64,000 nt of DNA from Achromobacter denitrificans NBRC 15125 (GTDB taxonomy: Bacteria > Pseudomonadota > Gammaproteobacteria > Burkholderiales > Burkholderiaceae_B): contig NZ_BCTQ01000026.1 of assembly GCF_001571365.1 (NCBI RefSeq), forward strand, positions 1-64,000. The letters are read 5' to 3'. This document shows, piece after piece, positions 55,186-63,772 of this stretch. The notes below the pieces were generated by a model. That model had not been told where the DNA came from and ran no database searches. It saw only the letters and a program-made list of their open reading frames with translations. Position 1 is the first letter of the stretch, and each line of letters begins with the position of its first letter. The position numbers and the translations under genes are program-made.

Positions 55186-56121
55186 ATGGATACTCCCCTC
55201 AAGAATCTCGCCATCGTCGGCGCAGGCGCCATGGGCAGCGGCATCGCCGCGCTGTTCGCCTCGAAGGGATTGAACGTCGTCCTGATCGACCCGATGGAAG
55301 GCGCGCTGGAACGCGCGCTCCAGACGATAGGCCGCCAGCTGAACGTGTACGCCCCCGGGCGGGTCCAGGAAGCGATGCAGCGCATTCAGGTCGCGCCCGG
55401 GCTGGAAGCGGCCTGCAACAGCGACCTGGTGATCGAGGCCGTGCCGGAGAACCTGGAGCTCAAGCGCGGCATCTTCGCCAAGCTCGACTCCCTCTGCCCC
55501 GCGTCCACCCTCTTCGCCACCAATACCTCCGGCCTGTCCATCAACGCCATCGCCAGCGCGGTCGTGCGCCGCGACCGCTTCGTGGGCACCCACTTCTTCA
55601 CCCCCGCCGACGTCATCCCGCTGGTGGAGGTCGTGCGCAACGACGACACCTCCGAGGACACCGTGGCGCGCGTGATGGCCACGCTGCGCTTCGCCGGCAA
55701 GCGGCCGGTGCTGGTGCGCCAGGACATCCCCGGCTTCATCGCCAACCGCATCCAGCACGCCCTGGCCCGCGAAGCCATCTCGCTGCTGGAGAAAGGCGTG
55801 GCCAGCGCCGAAGACATCGACGAAGTGGTCAAGTGGAGCCTGGGCATCCGCCTGGCCCTGTCCGGCCCGCTGGAACAGCGCGACATGAACGGCATCGACG
55901 TGCACTACGCGATCGCCAGCTACCTCTACAAAGACCTCGAAAACCGCACCGAACCCTCGGAGCTGCTGAAGAGCAAGGTCGAAAGCGGGCAGATCGGCGC
56001 CAAGAGCGGCCAGGGTTTCTATACCTGGAGCCCCGAGCGCCGCGAGCGCGTGCTGCGCGAAAAGAGCGCCGCGCTCGGCGAACTGGCCGCCTGGCTCAAC
56101 GGCAAGGCCGGCGACTCCTGA
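55186..56121 (+). CDS. 3-hydroxyacyl-CoA dehydrogenase family protein
   Basis: A 311-residue monofunctional 3-hydroxyacyl-CoA dehydrogenase: NAD motif VGAGAMGSGIAALFASKG, EAVPENLELKRGIF with Glu, catalytic His in GTHFFTPADVIPLVEVV and NRIQHAL. It oxidises a 3-hydroxyacyl-CoA. The C-terminal domain resembles 3-hydroxybutyryl-CoA dehydrogenase. It precedes an AtoE-like carrier and an SDR on the same strand. Confidence 0.92.
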   Translation: MDTPLKNLAIVGAGAMGSGIAALFASKGLNVVLIDPMEGALERALQTIGRQLNVYAPGRVQEAMQRIQVAPGLEAACNSDLVIEAVPENLELKRGIFAKLDSLCPASTLFATNTSGLSINAIASAVVRRDRFVGTHFFTPADVIPLVEVVRNDDTSEDTVARVMATLRFAGKRPVLVRQDIPGFIANRIQHALAREAISLLEKGVASAEDIDEVVKWSLGIRLALSGPLEQRDMNGIDVHYAIASYLYKDLENRTEPSELLKSKVESGQIGAKSGQGFYTWSPERRERVLREKSAALGELAAWLNGKAGDS

Positions 56122-56300
56122 CGCAGCGTCCACAAGCATTCACTACATAAGGCGCGGGGCTTTCGGCCACCGCCGCCATCGGGCCACGAGCCCAACCACA
56201 CAAAGAAAACCTATCGTCCCACCCGCCCCCGCCGAAACCCGGTGCCGGGCGGCGCAAGACACGAGAAAACTTAGCCTTACCGGAGTTTGTTGGAGGCACC

Positions 56301-57641
56301 ATGAATAAACTGGCTTCATTCTTTACGGAGCTGATGCGCAAGTATCTGCCCGACCCCTTCGTCTTCGCGATCGCGCTGACCTTGCTTACCGTGCTGCTGG
56401 CCATGGGCGTCGAGGGCAAGGGCATCGGCGACATCACCCGCGCCTGGGGCAACGGCTTCTGGAGCCTGCTGGCCTTCACCACCCAGATGGCCGTGATCCT
56501 GGCGATGGGCTACGTGCTGGCCACCGCCCCCCTCACCGACCGCATGCTCAACCGCATCGTCAGCCACGTGCACAAGCCGCACACCGCCATCATCGTGGCG
56601 ACCCTGGTCGGCGGCATCGGCAGCTACCTGAACTGGGGCTTCGGCCTGGTCATCGGCGGCATCGTCGCCAAGAAGCTGGCGCTGAAGGTCAAGGGCGTGC
56701 ACTACCCGCTGATCATCGCCGCCGCCTACAGCGGCTTCACCATGTACGGCCTGGGCCTGTCGGCCAGCATCCCCGTGCTGGTGGCCACGCCCAACCACCC
56801 CACCGCCAAGCAGATGGGCACCATCCCGCTGTCGGAAACCATTTTCTCGGTGCCGATGCTGATCACCAGCCTGGTCATCATCATCACTCTGCCGCTGCTC
56901 AATGCCTGGCTGCACCCCAAGAAGGGCGAGAAAATCGTTGAAGTGGATCCGGCGATCGACCGCGACGCCTCGGCCGGCAATGCCGCCGAAGACCTGCTGG
57001 AGAAGGGCACGCTGGCCTCGCGCTTGAACAACAGCCGCCTCCTGAGCCTGCTGATCGGCGCGCTGGGCGTGGCCTACGTGGTCTTCCACTTCATGGACGG
57101 CGGCTCGCTGGACCTGAACCTGATCAACTTCATCATCCTGTTCCTGGGCATCATCCTGCTGGGCACCCCGGCCGCCTACGTGGCGAAGCTGACCGAAGGC
57201 ATCAAGACGATCTCCGGGATCATCCTGCAATACCCCTTCTACGCCGGCATCATGGCCATCATGGCCGCCTCCGGCCTGGTCACCACGATCTCGAAAGTGT
57301 TCGTCGACGTGGCCACGCCCGAATCGCTGCCGTTCTGGGGCCTGATCAGTTCCTTCGTCATCAACTTCTTCGCGCCGTCCGCCGGCGGCCACTGGGTCAT
57401 CCAGGGTCCGTTCATGATCGACGCCGCCAAGGAAATCGGCAGCGCGCTGAACCAGACCACCATGGCCGTCATGCTGGGCAACGCCTGGAACGACCTGGTG
57501 CAGCCTTTCTGGATCCTGCCGGCGCTGGCGCTCTCCAAGCTGAAGCTGCGCGACGTGATGGGCTATACCGTCATCATGATGCTGTGGGTCGGCGTGATCC
57601 ACATCACCGCTGTGCTCCTGTGGGGCTATATGACGCATTGA
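56301..57641 (+). CDS. Short-chain fatty acid transporter (AtoE family)
   Basis: A 446-residue integral membrane protein with about 12 helices. The start MNKLASFFTELMRKYLPDPFVFAIALTLLTVLLAM and FAPSAGGHWVIQGPFMIDAA are typical AtoE features. It takes up short-chain acids (acetoacetate, butyrate) in E. coli. Here it lies between the hydroxyacyl-CoA dehydrogenase and an SDR, so it may import the acid that they oxidise. A GGAGG site precedes the ATG. Confidence 0.93.
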   Translation: MNKLASFFTELMRKYLPDPFVFAIALTLLTVLLAMGVEGKGIGDITRAWGNGFWSLLAFTTQMAVILAMGYVLATAPLTDRMLNRIVSHVHKPHTAIIVATLVGGIGSYLNWGFGLVIGGIVAKKLALKVKGVHYPLIIAAAYSGFTMYGLGLSASIPVLVATPNHPTAKQMGTIPLSETIFSVPMLITSLVIIITLPLLNAWLHPKKGEKIVEVDPAIDRDASAGNAAEDLLEKGTLASRLNNSRLLSLLIGALGVAYVVFHFMDGGSLDLNLINFIILFLGIILLGTPAAYVAKLTEGIKTISGIILQYPFYAGIMAIMAASGLVTTISKVFVDVATPESLPFWGLISSFVINFFAPSAGGHWVIQGPFMIDAAKEIGSALNQTTMAVMLGNAWNDLVQPFWILPALALSKLKLRDVMGYTVIMMLWVGVIHITAVLLWGYMTH

Positions 57642-57642
57642 T

Positions 57643-57735
57643 GGGGCTCCCCCCCTACGCGCTTACGCGCGCCCCCCCAGGGGGGCGACACCTGCAGACC
57701 GGCGGAGCCGGATCTGGCGGTGTCCCGGCTTGGGA
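57643..57735. repeat. REP-like palindromic element
   Basis: A C-rich/G-rich structure: GGGGCTCCCCCCC-TACGCGC..GCGCG-CCCCCCC-AGGGGGG, followed by a second stem in GACCGGCGGAGCCGG. Similar elements are, as I recall, dispersed in Bordetella/Achromobacter genomes. It lies between the AtoE and SDR genes. Confidence 0.55.
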
Positions 57736-57809
57736 GAGGTCTAGGCGAGTATGGGATGGCGGTGTTCTAGTGAGCGGTTGACAGCCTGGAATAGGAATAG
57801 GGAATCGAT

Positions 57810-58538
57810 ATGAGCAAACCTACTGCGTATCTCGTGACCGGCGGCAGCGCCGGGATAGGGGCGGCGATCGTCCGCATGCTGCTGGAGGCGGGGCACAAGG
57901 TCGTCAACATCGACTACAAGCTGCCCGAGAATCCGCCGGCGGGGCTGGTTTCGTATCAAGCCGACCTGACCGACGAAGCGCGCACCAAGGAGGTCGCCGC
58001 CGAAGTGACCTCGGCCTACAACATCGTGGGCCTCGTGAACAATGCCGGGGCCACGCGCCCGGGCACGGCGGATACGGCCACGCTGGCGGACCTGGACTAT
58101 GTGGTCAACCTGCACCTGCGCACCGCGCTGATCCTGGCCCAGGCGGCGCTGCCCGCCATGCGCGAAGCCGGCTTCGGCCGCATCGTGAACATGTCCTCGC
58201 GCGCGGCGCTGGGCAAGCCGGACCGCGTGGTGTATTCCGCCACCAAGGCCGGCCTGGTGGGCCTGACTCGCACGCTGGCCATGGAACTGGGCGGCGACGG
58301 CATCACCGTCAACGCCATCGGCCCCGGCCCGATCGCCACGGACCTCTTCATGAAGAGCAATCCCGCCGGCGCCCCGCAGACCGAACGCATCATCAACAGC
58401 ATCGTGGTCAAGCGCCTGGGCACGCCGGAAGACGTGGCGCGCGCCGCGATGTTCTTCCTGTCCCCGGACAACGGCTTCGTCACCGGCCAGATGCTGTATG
58501 TCTGCGGCGGCACGACGCTGGGCGTCGCTCCGATCTGA
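57810..58538 (+). CDS. SDR-family oxidoreductase (FabG-like)
   Basis: A 242-residue classical SDR with TGGSAGIG (about residues 10-17), NNAGATRPG, Ser in MSSRAALG, YSATK and GPGPIATDLF. It is a 3-oxoacyl reductase-like or 3-hydroxyacid dehydrogenase. The ATG at 57810 follows GGGAATCGAT. It is convergent with the IclR gene (48 bp). Confidence 0.9.
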   Translation: MSKPTAYLVTGGSAGIGAAIVRMLLEAGHKVVNIDYKLPENPPAGLVSYQADLTDEARTKEVAAEVTSAYNIVGLVNNAGATRPGTADTATLADLDYVVNLHLRTALILAQAALPAMREAGFGRIVNMSSRAALGKPDRVVYSATKAGLVGLTRTLAMELGGDGITVNAIGPGPIATDLFMKSNPAGAPQTERIINSIVVKRLGTPEDVARAAMFFLSPDNGFVTGQMLYVCGGTTLGVAPI

Positions 58539-58585
58539 GACACGCCATGCGCCTGCCGTCCGCCTCCGCCCTCCGGTTGCGCCGC

Positions 58586-59368
58586 TTACCGGCGCAGCAG
58601 GGCGTGGTTGATCTGGTCGGCGGCGCGGCGCAACGGCGGCAGGAATGTCGCCAGCATTTCCTCGCGCGAAAAGCGGTTGGCATGGCCGCTCACGTTCATC
58701 GCGGCGATGACGCGGCCGCTGCGGTCCATGATGGGCACCGCCACGGACTGCAGCCCCGGCTCCAGTTCCTGCGCGACGCAGGCGTAGCCGTCGGCCCGCA
58801 CGCCGGCCAGCACGCGCTTGAGCTCGGCGATGCCCGTCACCGTGTGCGGCGTATAGGCCTTGATCTGGCTCATCGCCAGCACCCGGTCCAGTTCGTCGTC
58901 CGCCAGGCCGGCCAGCAGCACGCGGCCCATCGACGTCACCCAGGCCGGCAGGCGGCTGCCCACGGCCAGGTTGATCGTCATCACCTTGTGGGTGGACAGG
59001 CGCAGGATGTAGACGATGTCCGCGCCCTCCAGCACCGACACGGAACAGGATTCGCGCGTCTGCTCGGCCACCTCTTCCATGTACGGCAGCGCCAGGTTCC
59101 ACAGCGGCGTGCCGGACAGATAGGCATAGCCCAGTTCCAGGATGCGCGGCGTCAGGGCGAATTTGCGGTCGTCGACGGTGACGTAGCCCAGGTGCTCCAG
59201 CGTCAGCAGGATGCGGCGCGCCCCGGCACGCGTAAGCCCGGTCACCGCGGCGACCTCGGACAGCGTCATCTGCGAGCGATCCGGGCCGAAGGCCCGGATC
59301 ACGGACAGGCCGCGCGCGAAGGACTGCACGTAGCTGTCGCTGGGTTGCTGGGTTTCTTGCTCAGCCAT
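58586..59368 (-). CDS. IclR-family regulator of the beta-ketoadipate cluster (PcaR/PcaU-like)
   Basis: A 260-residue IclR. The winged helix (SFARGLSVIRAFGPDRSQMTLSEVAAVTGLTRAGARRILLTLEHLGYV) and the effector domain (VYILRLSTHKVMTINLAVGSRLPAWVTSMGRVLLAGL) match PcaR/PcaU/PobR. It is divergent from pcaI and convergent with the SDR. The start is the ATG at 59366-59368; a longer frame is unlikely. Both neighbouring operons have GTTC-N7-GAAC sites. Confidence 0.92.
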   Translation of the reverse strand: MAEQETQQPSDSYVQSFARGLSVIRAFGPDRSQMTLSEVAAVTGLTRAGARRILLTLEHLGYVTVDDRKFALTPRILELGYAYLSGTPLWNLALPYMEEVAEQTRESCSVSVLEGADIVYILRLSTHKVMTINLAVGSRLPAWVTSMGRVLLAGLADDELDRVLAMSQIKAYTPHTVTGIAELKRVLAGVRADGYACVAQELEPGLQSVAVPIMDRSGRVIAAMNVSGHANRFSREEMLATFLPPLRRAADQINHALLRR

Positions 59369-59493
59369 CCGTATGCACCAAGAGAAAAAAGCTCGCCGAC
59401 GGCGAGCCATCCGTTGCCGCCACGGCAACGCCAGACGATGGGAATCGGCCTGCGCCGCGCAGCCTTGACGCTGTCCGATCCCCATGAAACGAT

Positions 59494-59508
59494 GTTCTTC
59501 AGCAGAAC
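59494..59508. promoter_or_regulatory. IclR-type operator upstream of pcaI
   Basis: The 15-mer GTTCTTCAGCAGAAC (GTTC-N7-GAAC) lies in the divergent region between the IclR gene and pcaI, 52 bp before pcaI. The same pattern is at 55057-55071. A perfect 5-bp arm on each side (GTTCT/AGAAC) supports a real dyad. Confidence 0.6.
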
Positions 59509-59559
59509 GGAATTTCTAGTGAAGAACAAATTATGACACGCCACCTATGAGCAAACATC

Positions 59560-60249
59560 ATGATCTCTAAGCTTGTTGCAAGCGCGGCGGCCGCCCTGGC
59601 GGACGTACCCGACGGCGCCACCGTCATGATCGGCGGCTTCGGCACCGCCGGCCAGCCCATGGAACTGATCGACGCCCTGCTGGAGCAGGGCGCGAAGGAC
59701 CTGGTCATCATCAACAACAACGCCGGCAACGGCACCACCGGCCTGGCCGCCCTTCTGGGCGCCAACCGCGTGCGCAAGATCATCTGCTCGTTCCCCCGCC
59801 AGGTGGACTCGCAGATCTTCGACGGCCTGTACCGCAGCGGCAAGATCGAACTGGAACTGGTGCCCCAGGGCAACCTGGCCGAGCGCATCCGCGCCGCCGG
59901 CGCCGGCATCGGCGCGTTCTTCTCGCCCACCGGCTACGGCACCCCGCTGGCCGACGGCAAGGAAACGCGCGAGATCAACGGCCGCCAGTACGTGCTGGAG
60001 TATCCGCTGCACGCCGACTACGCGCTCATCAAGGCCGAGCGCGGCGACCGCTGGGGCAACCTGGTCTACCGCAAGACGGCCCGCAACTTCGGGCCCATCA
60101 TGGCCAGCGCCGCGCGCGTGGCCGTGGCGCAGGTGCGCGAAGTGGTCGAACTGGGCGAGCTGGACCCCGAAACCGTCGTCACCCCCGGCATCTTCGTGAA
60201 GCGCGTCGTGCAGATCGATGCCCAACCGGCCGCCAAGGAGCAGCAATGA
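59560..60249 (+). CDS. pcaI: 3-oxoacid CoA-transferase subunit A
   Basis: A 229-residue CoA-transferase A subunit with VMIGGFGTAGQPMELIDALLEQGAKDLVIINNNAGNG and FSPTGYGTPLADGKE. It transfers CoA from succinyl-CoA to 3-oxoadipate with subunit B, the next gene, in the beta-ketoadipate pathway. The stop overlaps subunit B by 4 bp (ATGA). Also annotated catI in catechol clusters. Confidence 0.92.
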   Translation: MISKLVASAAAALADVPDGATVMIGGFGTAGQPMELIDALLEQGAKDLVIINNNAGNGTTGLAALLGANRVRKIICSFPRQVDSQIFDGLYRSGKIELELVPQGNLAERIRAAGAGIGAFFSPTGYGTPLADGKETREINGRQYVLEYPLHADYALIKAERGDRWGNLVYRKTARNFGPIMASAARVAVAQVREVVELGELDPETVVTPGIFVKRVVQIDAQPAAKEQQ

Positions 60250-60890
60250 GCACCAAACTGACCCGCGACCAGATCGCCGCCCGCGTCGCGCAGGACATCC
60301 CCGAAGGCGCCTACGTGAACCTCGGCATCGGCCTGCCCACCCTGGTCGCCAACCATCTTCCCGTCGACCGCGAAGTCATCCTCCATACCGAGAACGGCAT
60401 GCTGGGCATGGGCCCGGCCCCGGCCAAGGGCCAGGAAGACTACGACCTGATCAACGCAGGCAAGCAGCCCGTGACCGAGCTGCCGGGCTGCTCGTTCTTC
60501 CATCACGCCGACTCGTTCGCGATGATGCGCGGCGGCCACCTGGACATCTGCGTGCTCGGCGCCTTCCAGGTGTCGCAGCACGGCGACCTGGCCAACTGGC
60601 ACACCGGCGCGCCCGACGCCATCCCGGCCGTGGGCGGCGCGATGGACCTGGCCATCGGCGCGAAAGACGTATTCGTGATGATGGAACTGCAGACCCGCGA
60701 AGGCCAGAGCAAGCTGGTCGAGGCCTGCACCTATCCGCTGACCGGCGTGCGCTGCGTCTCGCGCGTGTACACCGACGTGGCCGTGTTCGACATCCGCGCC
60801 GACGGCGTGACGGTGATCGACATGTTCGGCGACACCACCGCCGACGAGTTGCTGCGCCTGACCGGCCTGCCGCTGAAGTTCGCCCGCTGA
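60246..60890 (+). CDS. pcaJ: 3-oxoacid CoA-transferase subunit B
   Basis: A 214-residue B subunit. The catalytic Glu is in HTENGMLGMGP (Glu49), and GLGIGLPT-like NLGIGLPTLVANHL precedes it. It forms the active heteromer with subunit A. It ends 57 bp before catC, with a perfect hairpin between. Confidence 0.93.
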   Translation: MSTKLTRDQIAARVAQDIPEGAYVNLGIGLPTLVANHLPVDREVILHTENGMLGMGPAPAKGQEDYDLINAGKQPVTELPGCSFFHHADSFAMMRGGHLDICVLGAFQVSQHGDLANWHTGAPDAIPAVGGAMDLAIGAKDVFVMMELQTREGQSKLVEACTYPLTGVRCVSRVYTDVAVFDIRADGVTVIDMFGDTTADELLRLTGLPLKFAR

Positions 60891-60906
60891 TTTTTCATAT
60901 CCCCGC

Positions 60907-60925
60907 GCTCCGGCACCGCCGGAGC
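60907..60925 (+). other. Intercistronic hairpin pcaJ-catC
   Basis: GCTCCGGC-ACC-GCCGGAGC is a perfect 8-bp stem. No T run follows, so it may process or stabilise the operon mRNA rather than terminate it. Confidence 0.6.
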
Positions 60926-60947
60926 GGCCTTACTGGAGAGAGTCATC

Positions 60948-61223
60948 ATGTTGTTCATGGTTCAAATGCAGGTCAATCTTCCCGTCGACATGCCCGCCGA
61001 CCGCGCCGATAAGCTCAAAGCGGACGAAAAGGCCCTGGCGCAGCAGCTGCAGCGCGACGGCAAGTGGAAGGAACTGTGGCGCGTCGTGGGCCGCTACGCC
61101 AACGTCAGCATCTTCGACGTGGAGAACAACGACGAGCTGCACGCGCTGCTGTCGTCCCTGCCGCTGTTCCCGTACATGGATATCGAGGTCACCGCGCTGG
61201 CGCGCCACCCCTCGGCGATCTGA
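60948..61223 (+). CDS. catC: Muconolactone delta-isomerase
   Basis: A 91-residue ferredoxin-like small enzyme that isomerises muconolactone to 3-oxoadipate enol-lactone. The start MLFMVQMQVNLPVDMPADRADKLKADEKA and end FPYMDIEVTALARHPSAI are characteristic. It is 12 bp ahead of the YciI-type gene. catA and catB are not in the window. Confidence 0.95.
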   Translation: MLFMVQMQVNLPVDMPADRADKLKADEKALAQQLQRDGKWKELWRVVGRYANVSIFDVENNDELHALLSSLPLFPYMDIEVTALARHPSAI

Positions 61224-61235
61224 GAGGAGCCCCGC

Positions 61236-61532
61236 ATGCCCTACATTATCGAAACCTTCGACAAGCCCGATCACCAGGCCGTGCGCCAGCAGCACCGCGC
61301 CGCCCACCTGGAATTCCTGGACGCCAACAAGCAGCTGCTGCTGGCCTGCGGCGCCAAGCTGCAGGACGACGGCAAGGACGCTGGCGGCGGCCTGTACATC
61401 GTGGCCGTGGAAACGCGCGAGGCCGCGCAACAGTTCATCGACGCCGATCCGTTTTCCAAGGCCGACCTGTTCGACCGCGTGACCATCACGCGCTGGCGCA
61501 AAGCCTACGTCGACGGCGCCTGCTATCTGTAA
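61236..61532 (+). CDS. YciI-family protein
   Basis: A 98-residue YciI-like protein with the ferredoxin-like fold; the DADPFSKADLFDRVTITRWR segment carries the conserved DPF motif. Function unknown; some members are dehydrochlorinases or lactone enzymes. Lying between catC and catD, it may be an accessory of the lactone steps. Confidence 0.85.
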   Translation: MPYIIETFDKPDHQAVRQQHRAAHLEFLDANKQLLLACGAKLQDDGKDAGGGLYIVAVETREAAQQFIDADPFSKADLFDRVTITRWRKAYVDGACYL

Positions 61533-61542
61533 ACGCTTTCGC

Positions 61543-61560
61543 GGCCGCCTCCGGGCGGCC
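61543..61560 (+). other. Hairpin between YciI-like gene and catD
   Basis: GGCCGCC-TCCG-GGCGGCC forms a 7-bp stem 10 bp after the stop. No T run; probably mRNA processing or stability. Confidence 0.5.
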
Positions 61561-61586
61561 GTTGCCTTATCCCCGAGGAATTCCCC

Positions 61587-62366
61587 ATGTCTTACGCCGA
61601 TCTCAGCCAGGCCCGGCTGTTCTACGTCATCGATGGCCCCGCCGACGCGCCGGTACTCGTGCTCTCCAATTCGCTGGGCACCTGCTCCGACATGTGGGCC
61701 CGCCAGATCCCCGAACTGACCAAGCACTTCCGCGTGCTGCGCTACGACACCCGCGGCCATGGCAAATCGTCCGTGCCCGAAGGCGAATACAGCTTCGAGC
61801 AACTGGGCAACGACGTGGCCGAGCTGCTCGCGCACCTGGGCATCAAGCGCGCGCACTTCTGCGGCCTGTCCATGGGCGGCCCGACCGGCCTGTGGTTGGC
61901 GCTGGCGCGTCCCGAACTCGTAGGCAAGCTGATCCTGTGCAACACCGCCGCGCGCATCGGCTCGGCCGAAGGCTGGAGCGCCCGCATCGCCGCCGTGGCG
62001 GAACAGACCCTGGAGAACATGGCGCCCACGCTGGTGGAACGCTGGCTCACCGACGGCTACCGCGCCGCCGAGCCGGGCCTGACCCAGGTACTGATCGACA
62101 TGCTGCGCCGCACGCCGGACGCCGGCTACTCGGGCAATTGCGCCGCGCTGCGCGACGCCGATTTCCGCGAACAGGTGGCCTCCATCTCGGCGCCCACCCT
62201 GGTCATCTCCAGCACGCACGACCTGGCCGCCACGCCCGCGCAAGGCCGCGAGCTGGCCGACGCCATCCCGGGCGCGCGCTATCTTGAATTGAACACCTCC
62301 CACATCTCGAACTGGGAGCAACCCGAAGCCTACACCCGCGCGGTCGTCGACTTCCTGACGGAGTAG
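61587..62366 (+). CDS. catD: 3-oxoadipate enol-lactonase
   Basis: A 259-residue alpha/beta-hydrolase: oxyanion region SNSLGTCSDMWARQ, nucleophile elbow GLSMGGPTGLW, acid in STHDLAATP, and His in LNTSHISNWEQPEAY. It hydrolyses the enol-lactone to 3-oxoadipate, the substrate of the CoA-transferase encoded upstream. An alternative name is pcaD. Confidence 0.93.
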   Translation: MSYADLSQARLFYVIDGPADAPVLVLSNSLGTCSDMWARQIPELTKHFRVLRYDTRGHGKSSVPEGEYSFEQLGNDVAELLAHLGIKRAHFCGLSMGGPTGLWLALARPELVGKLILCNTAARIGSAEGWSARIAAVAEQTLENMAPTLVERWLTDGYRAAEPGLTQVLIDMLRRTPDAGYSGNCAALRDADFREQVASISAPTLVISSTHDLAATPAQGRELADAIPGARYLELNTSHISNWEQPEAYTRAVVDFLTE

Positions 62367-62371
62367 GCATC

Positions 62372-63412
62372 ATGCAGCGCTGGAAACACCGGCCCGAAGG
62401 CTCCAACTGGGGCGACTTCGGGCCCGACGACCAACTCGGCCGCCTGAATCTCATCACCGAAGAACAGGTCCTGAAAGGCGCGCGCGAAATCCGCGCCGGC
62501 AAGACCTTCTGCCTGTCGCTGCCGCTGGACCTGCCCGGCGGCAACGTGCTCAATCCGCGGCGCCATCCGCCGCAGCTGAGCCCCACCCGCCTGGCGGATA
62601 CGCCCTACCTGAACTTCCCGCTGCGCAACGTCAATCCCGACGCGGTCGACGTACTGAGCGACGACCAGGTGCTGCTGTCCATGCAGTACTCCACGCAATG
62701 GGATGCGCTGGCGCACGTCGGCGCGCTGTTCGACGCCGATGGCGACGGCAAGCCCGAGCTGCGCTATTACAACGGCTTCCAGGCCGGCGTCGATGTCGTC
62801 GGCCCGGCCGACGGCGACCACACCGGCTGCGGCTGCAACAGCGGCGGCCCCTCGGCCGCGTTGAAACTGGGTGTCGAGAACCTGGCGCAGAAAGGCATGC
62901 AGGGACGCGGCGTGCTGGTGGACCTGTTCCGCCACTATGGCCCCGGCCGCACGCTGATCGGCCACGCGGAACTGATGCGCGTGCTGGACGCGGACGACAT
63001 CCGCGTCGAAGCCGGCGACATGCTGGTGCTGCGCACCGGCTACGCCGAGGCGGTGGTCGCCATGAACGGCAAGCCCGACGCCGAAACGCTGCACACCTAC
63101 GGCGCCGCGCTGGACGGCACCGACGACGCGCTGCTGCAATGGATCACGGACAGCGGCATCGCCGCCATCTGCGCCGACAACTACGCCGTGGAAGCCTACC
63201 CCGCGCGCGAGAAGACCGGCCCGCGCGCCATGCTGCCGCTGCATCACCATTGCCTGTTCAAGCTGGGCTTGCCCCTGGCCGAACTGTGGTACCTGAAGGA
63301 CCTGGCCGAGTGGCTGCGCGCCAACGGCCGCCATCATTTCATGCTGACGGCGCCGCCGCTGCGCCTGCCGCACGCGATCGGCTCGCCGGTGACGCCGATC
63401 GCGACGGTCTAG
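62372..63412 (+). CDS. Cyclase-family metal hydrolase (kynurenine formamidase-like)
   Basis: A 346-residue cyclase-family protein; STQWDALAHVGALFD holds the His/Asp metal-binding motif of the KynB-like fold. Such enzymes hydrolyse cyclic amides, lactones or formamides. It starts 5 bp after catD, so it is part of the same operon. A lactone or ring-opening step in the aromatic pathway is possible; the substrate is unknown. Confidence 0.85.
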   Translation: MQRWKHRPEGSNWGDFGPDDQLGRLNLITEEQVLKGAREIRAGKTFCLSLPLDLPGGNVLNPRRHPPQLSPTRLADTPYLNFPLRNVNPDAVDVLSDDQVLLSMQYSTQWDALAHVGALFDADGDGKPELRYYNGFQAGVDVVGPADGDHTGCGCNSGGPSAALKLGVENLAQKGMQGRGVLVDLFRHYGPGRTLIGHAELMRVLDADDIRVEAGDMLVLRTGYAEAVVAMNGKPDAETLHTYGAALDGTDDALLQWITDSGIAAICADNYAVEAYPAREKTGPRAMLPLHHHCLFKLGLPLAELWYLKDLAEWLRANGRHHFMLTAPPLRLPHAIGSPVTPIATV

Positions 63413-63445
63413 GCGGCTGCGGCTTTCCCGCCCGGCGGGCGGGCC

Positions 63446-63772
63446 TCAGCCTTTCAGGCAGGTGCTCATGAAGGTCTTGCGCTGGTCGCCGGTCAGCTTC
63501 TGCTCGCCGGCCTTCGCATTGCAGTCCTTCATTTTCTGCTGCTGCGGCGTGAGCTGCTTGGCGGGCGAGGCTTCGCCCTTCAGGCAGCTGCTCATATAGG
63601 CCTTGCGCTCATCGCCCTTCTTGCCTTCCGCCGACTTGTTGCAGTCCGCCATGCGCTGCTGCTGCGGCGTGGGCGTCTTGGCGGGAGCGGCGGGCGTCTG
63701 GGCCAGGGCGGCCCCGGCGAAGCAGGCGGACAACAGGATGGCAGAGGCGAACTGGCTGGTACGGGAAAGCAT
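63446..63772 (-). CDS. psiF: PsiF-family periplasmic protein
   Basis: A 108-residue secreted protein. A signal peptide (cleavage near residue 24, ALA-QT) is followed by two PsiF repeats: TPQQQRMADCNKSAEGKKG...MSSCLKG and LTPQQQKMKDCNAKAGEQKL...MSTCLKG, each with two Cys. The name comes from a phosphate-starvation-inducible gene; function unknown. The start at 63770-63772 fits the signal peptide; a longer in-frame start adds 64 unlikely residues. It converges with the cyclase gene. Confidence 0.9.
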   Translation of the reverse strand: MLSRTSQFASAILLSACFAGAALAQTPAAPAKTPTPQQQRMADCNKSAEGKKGDERKAYMSSCLKGEASPAKQLTPQQQKMKDCNAKAGEQKLTGDQRKTFMSTCLKG

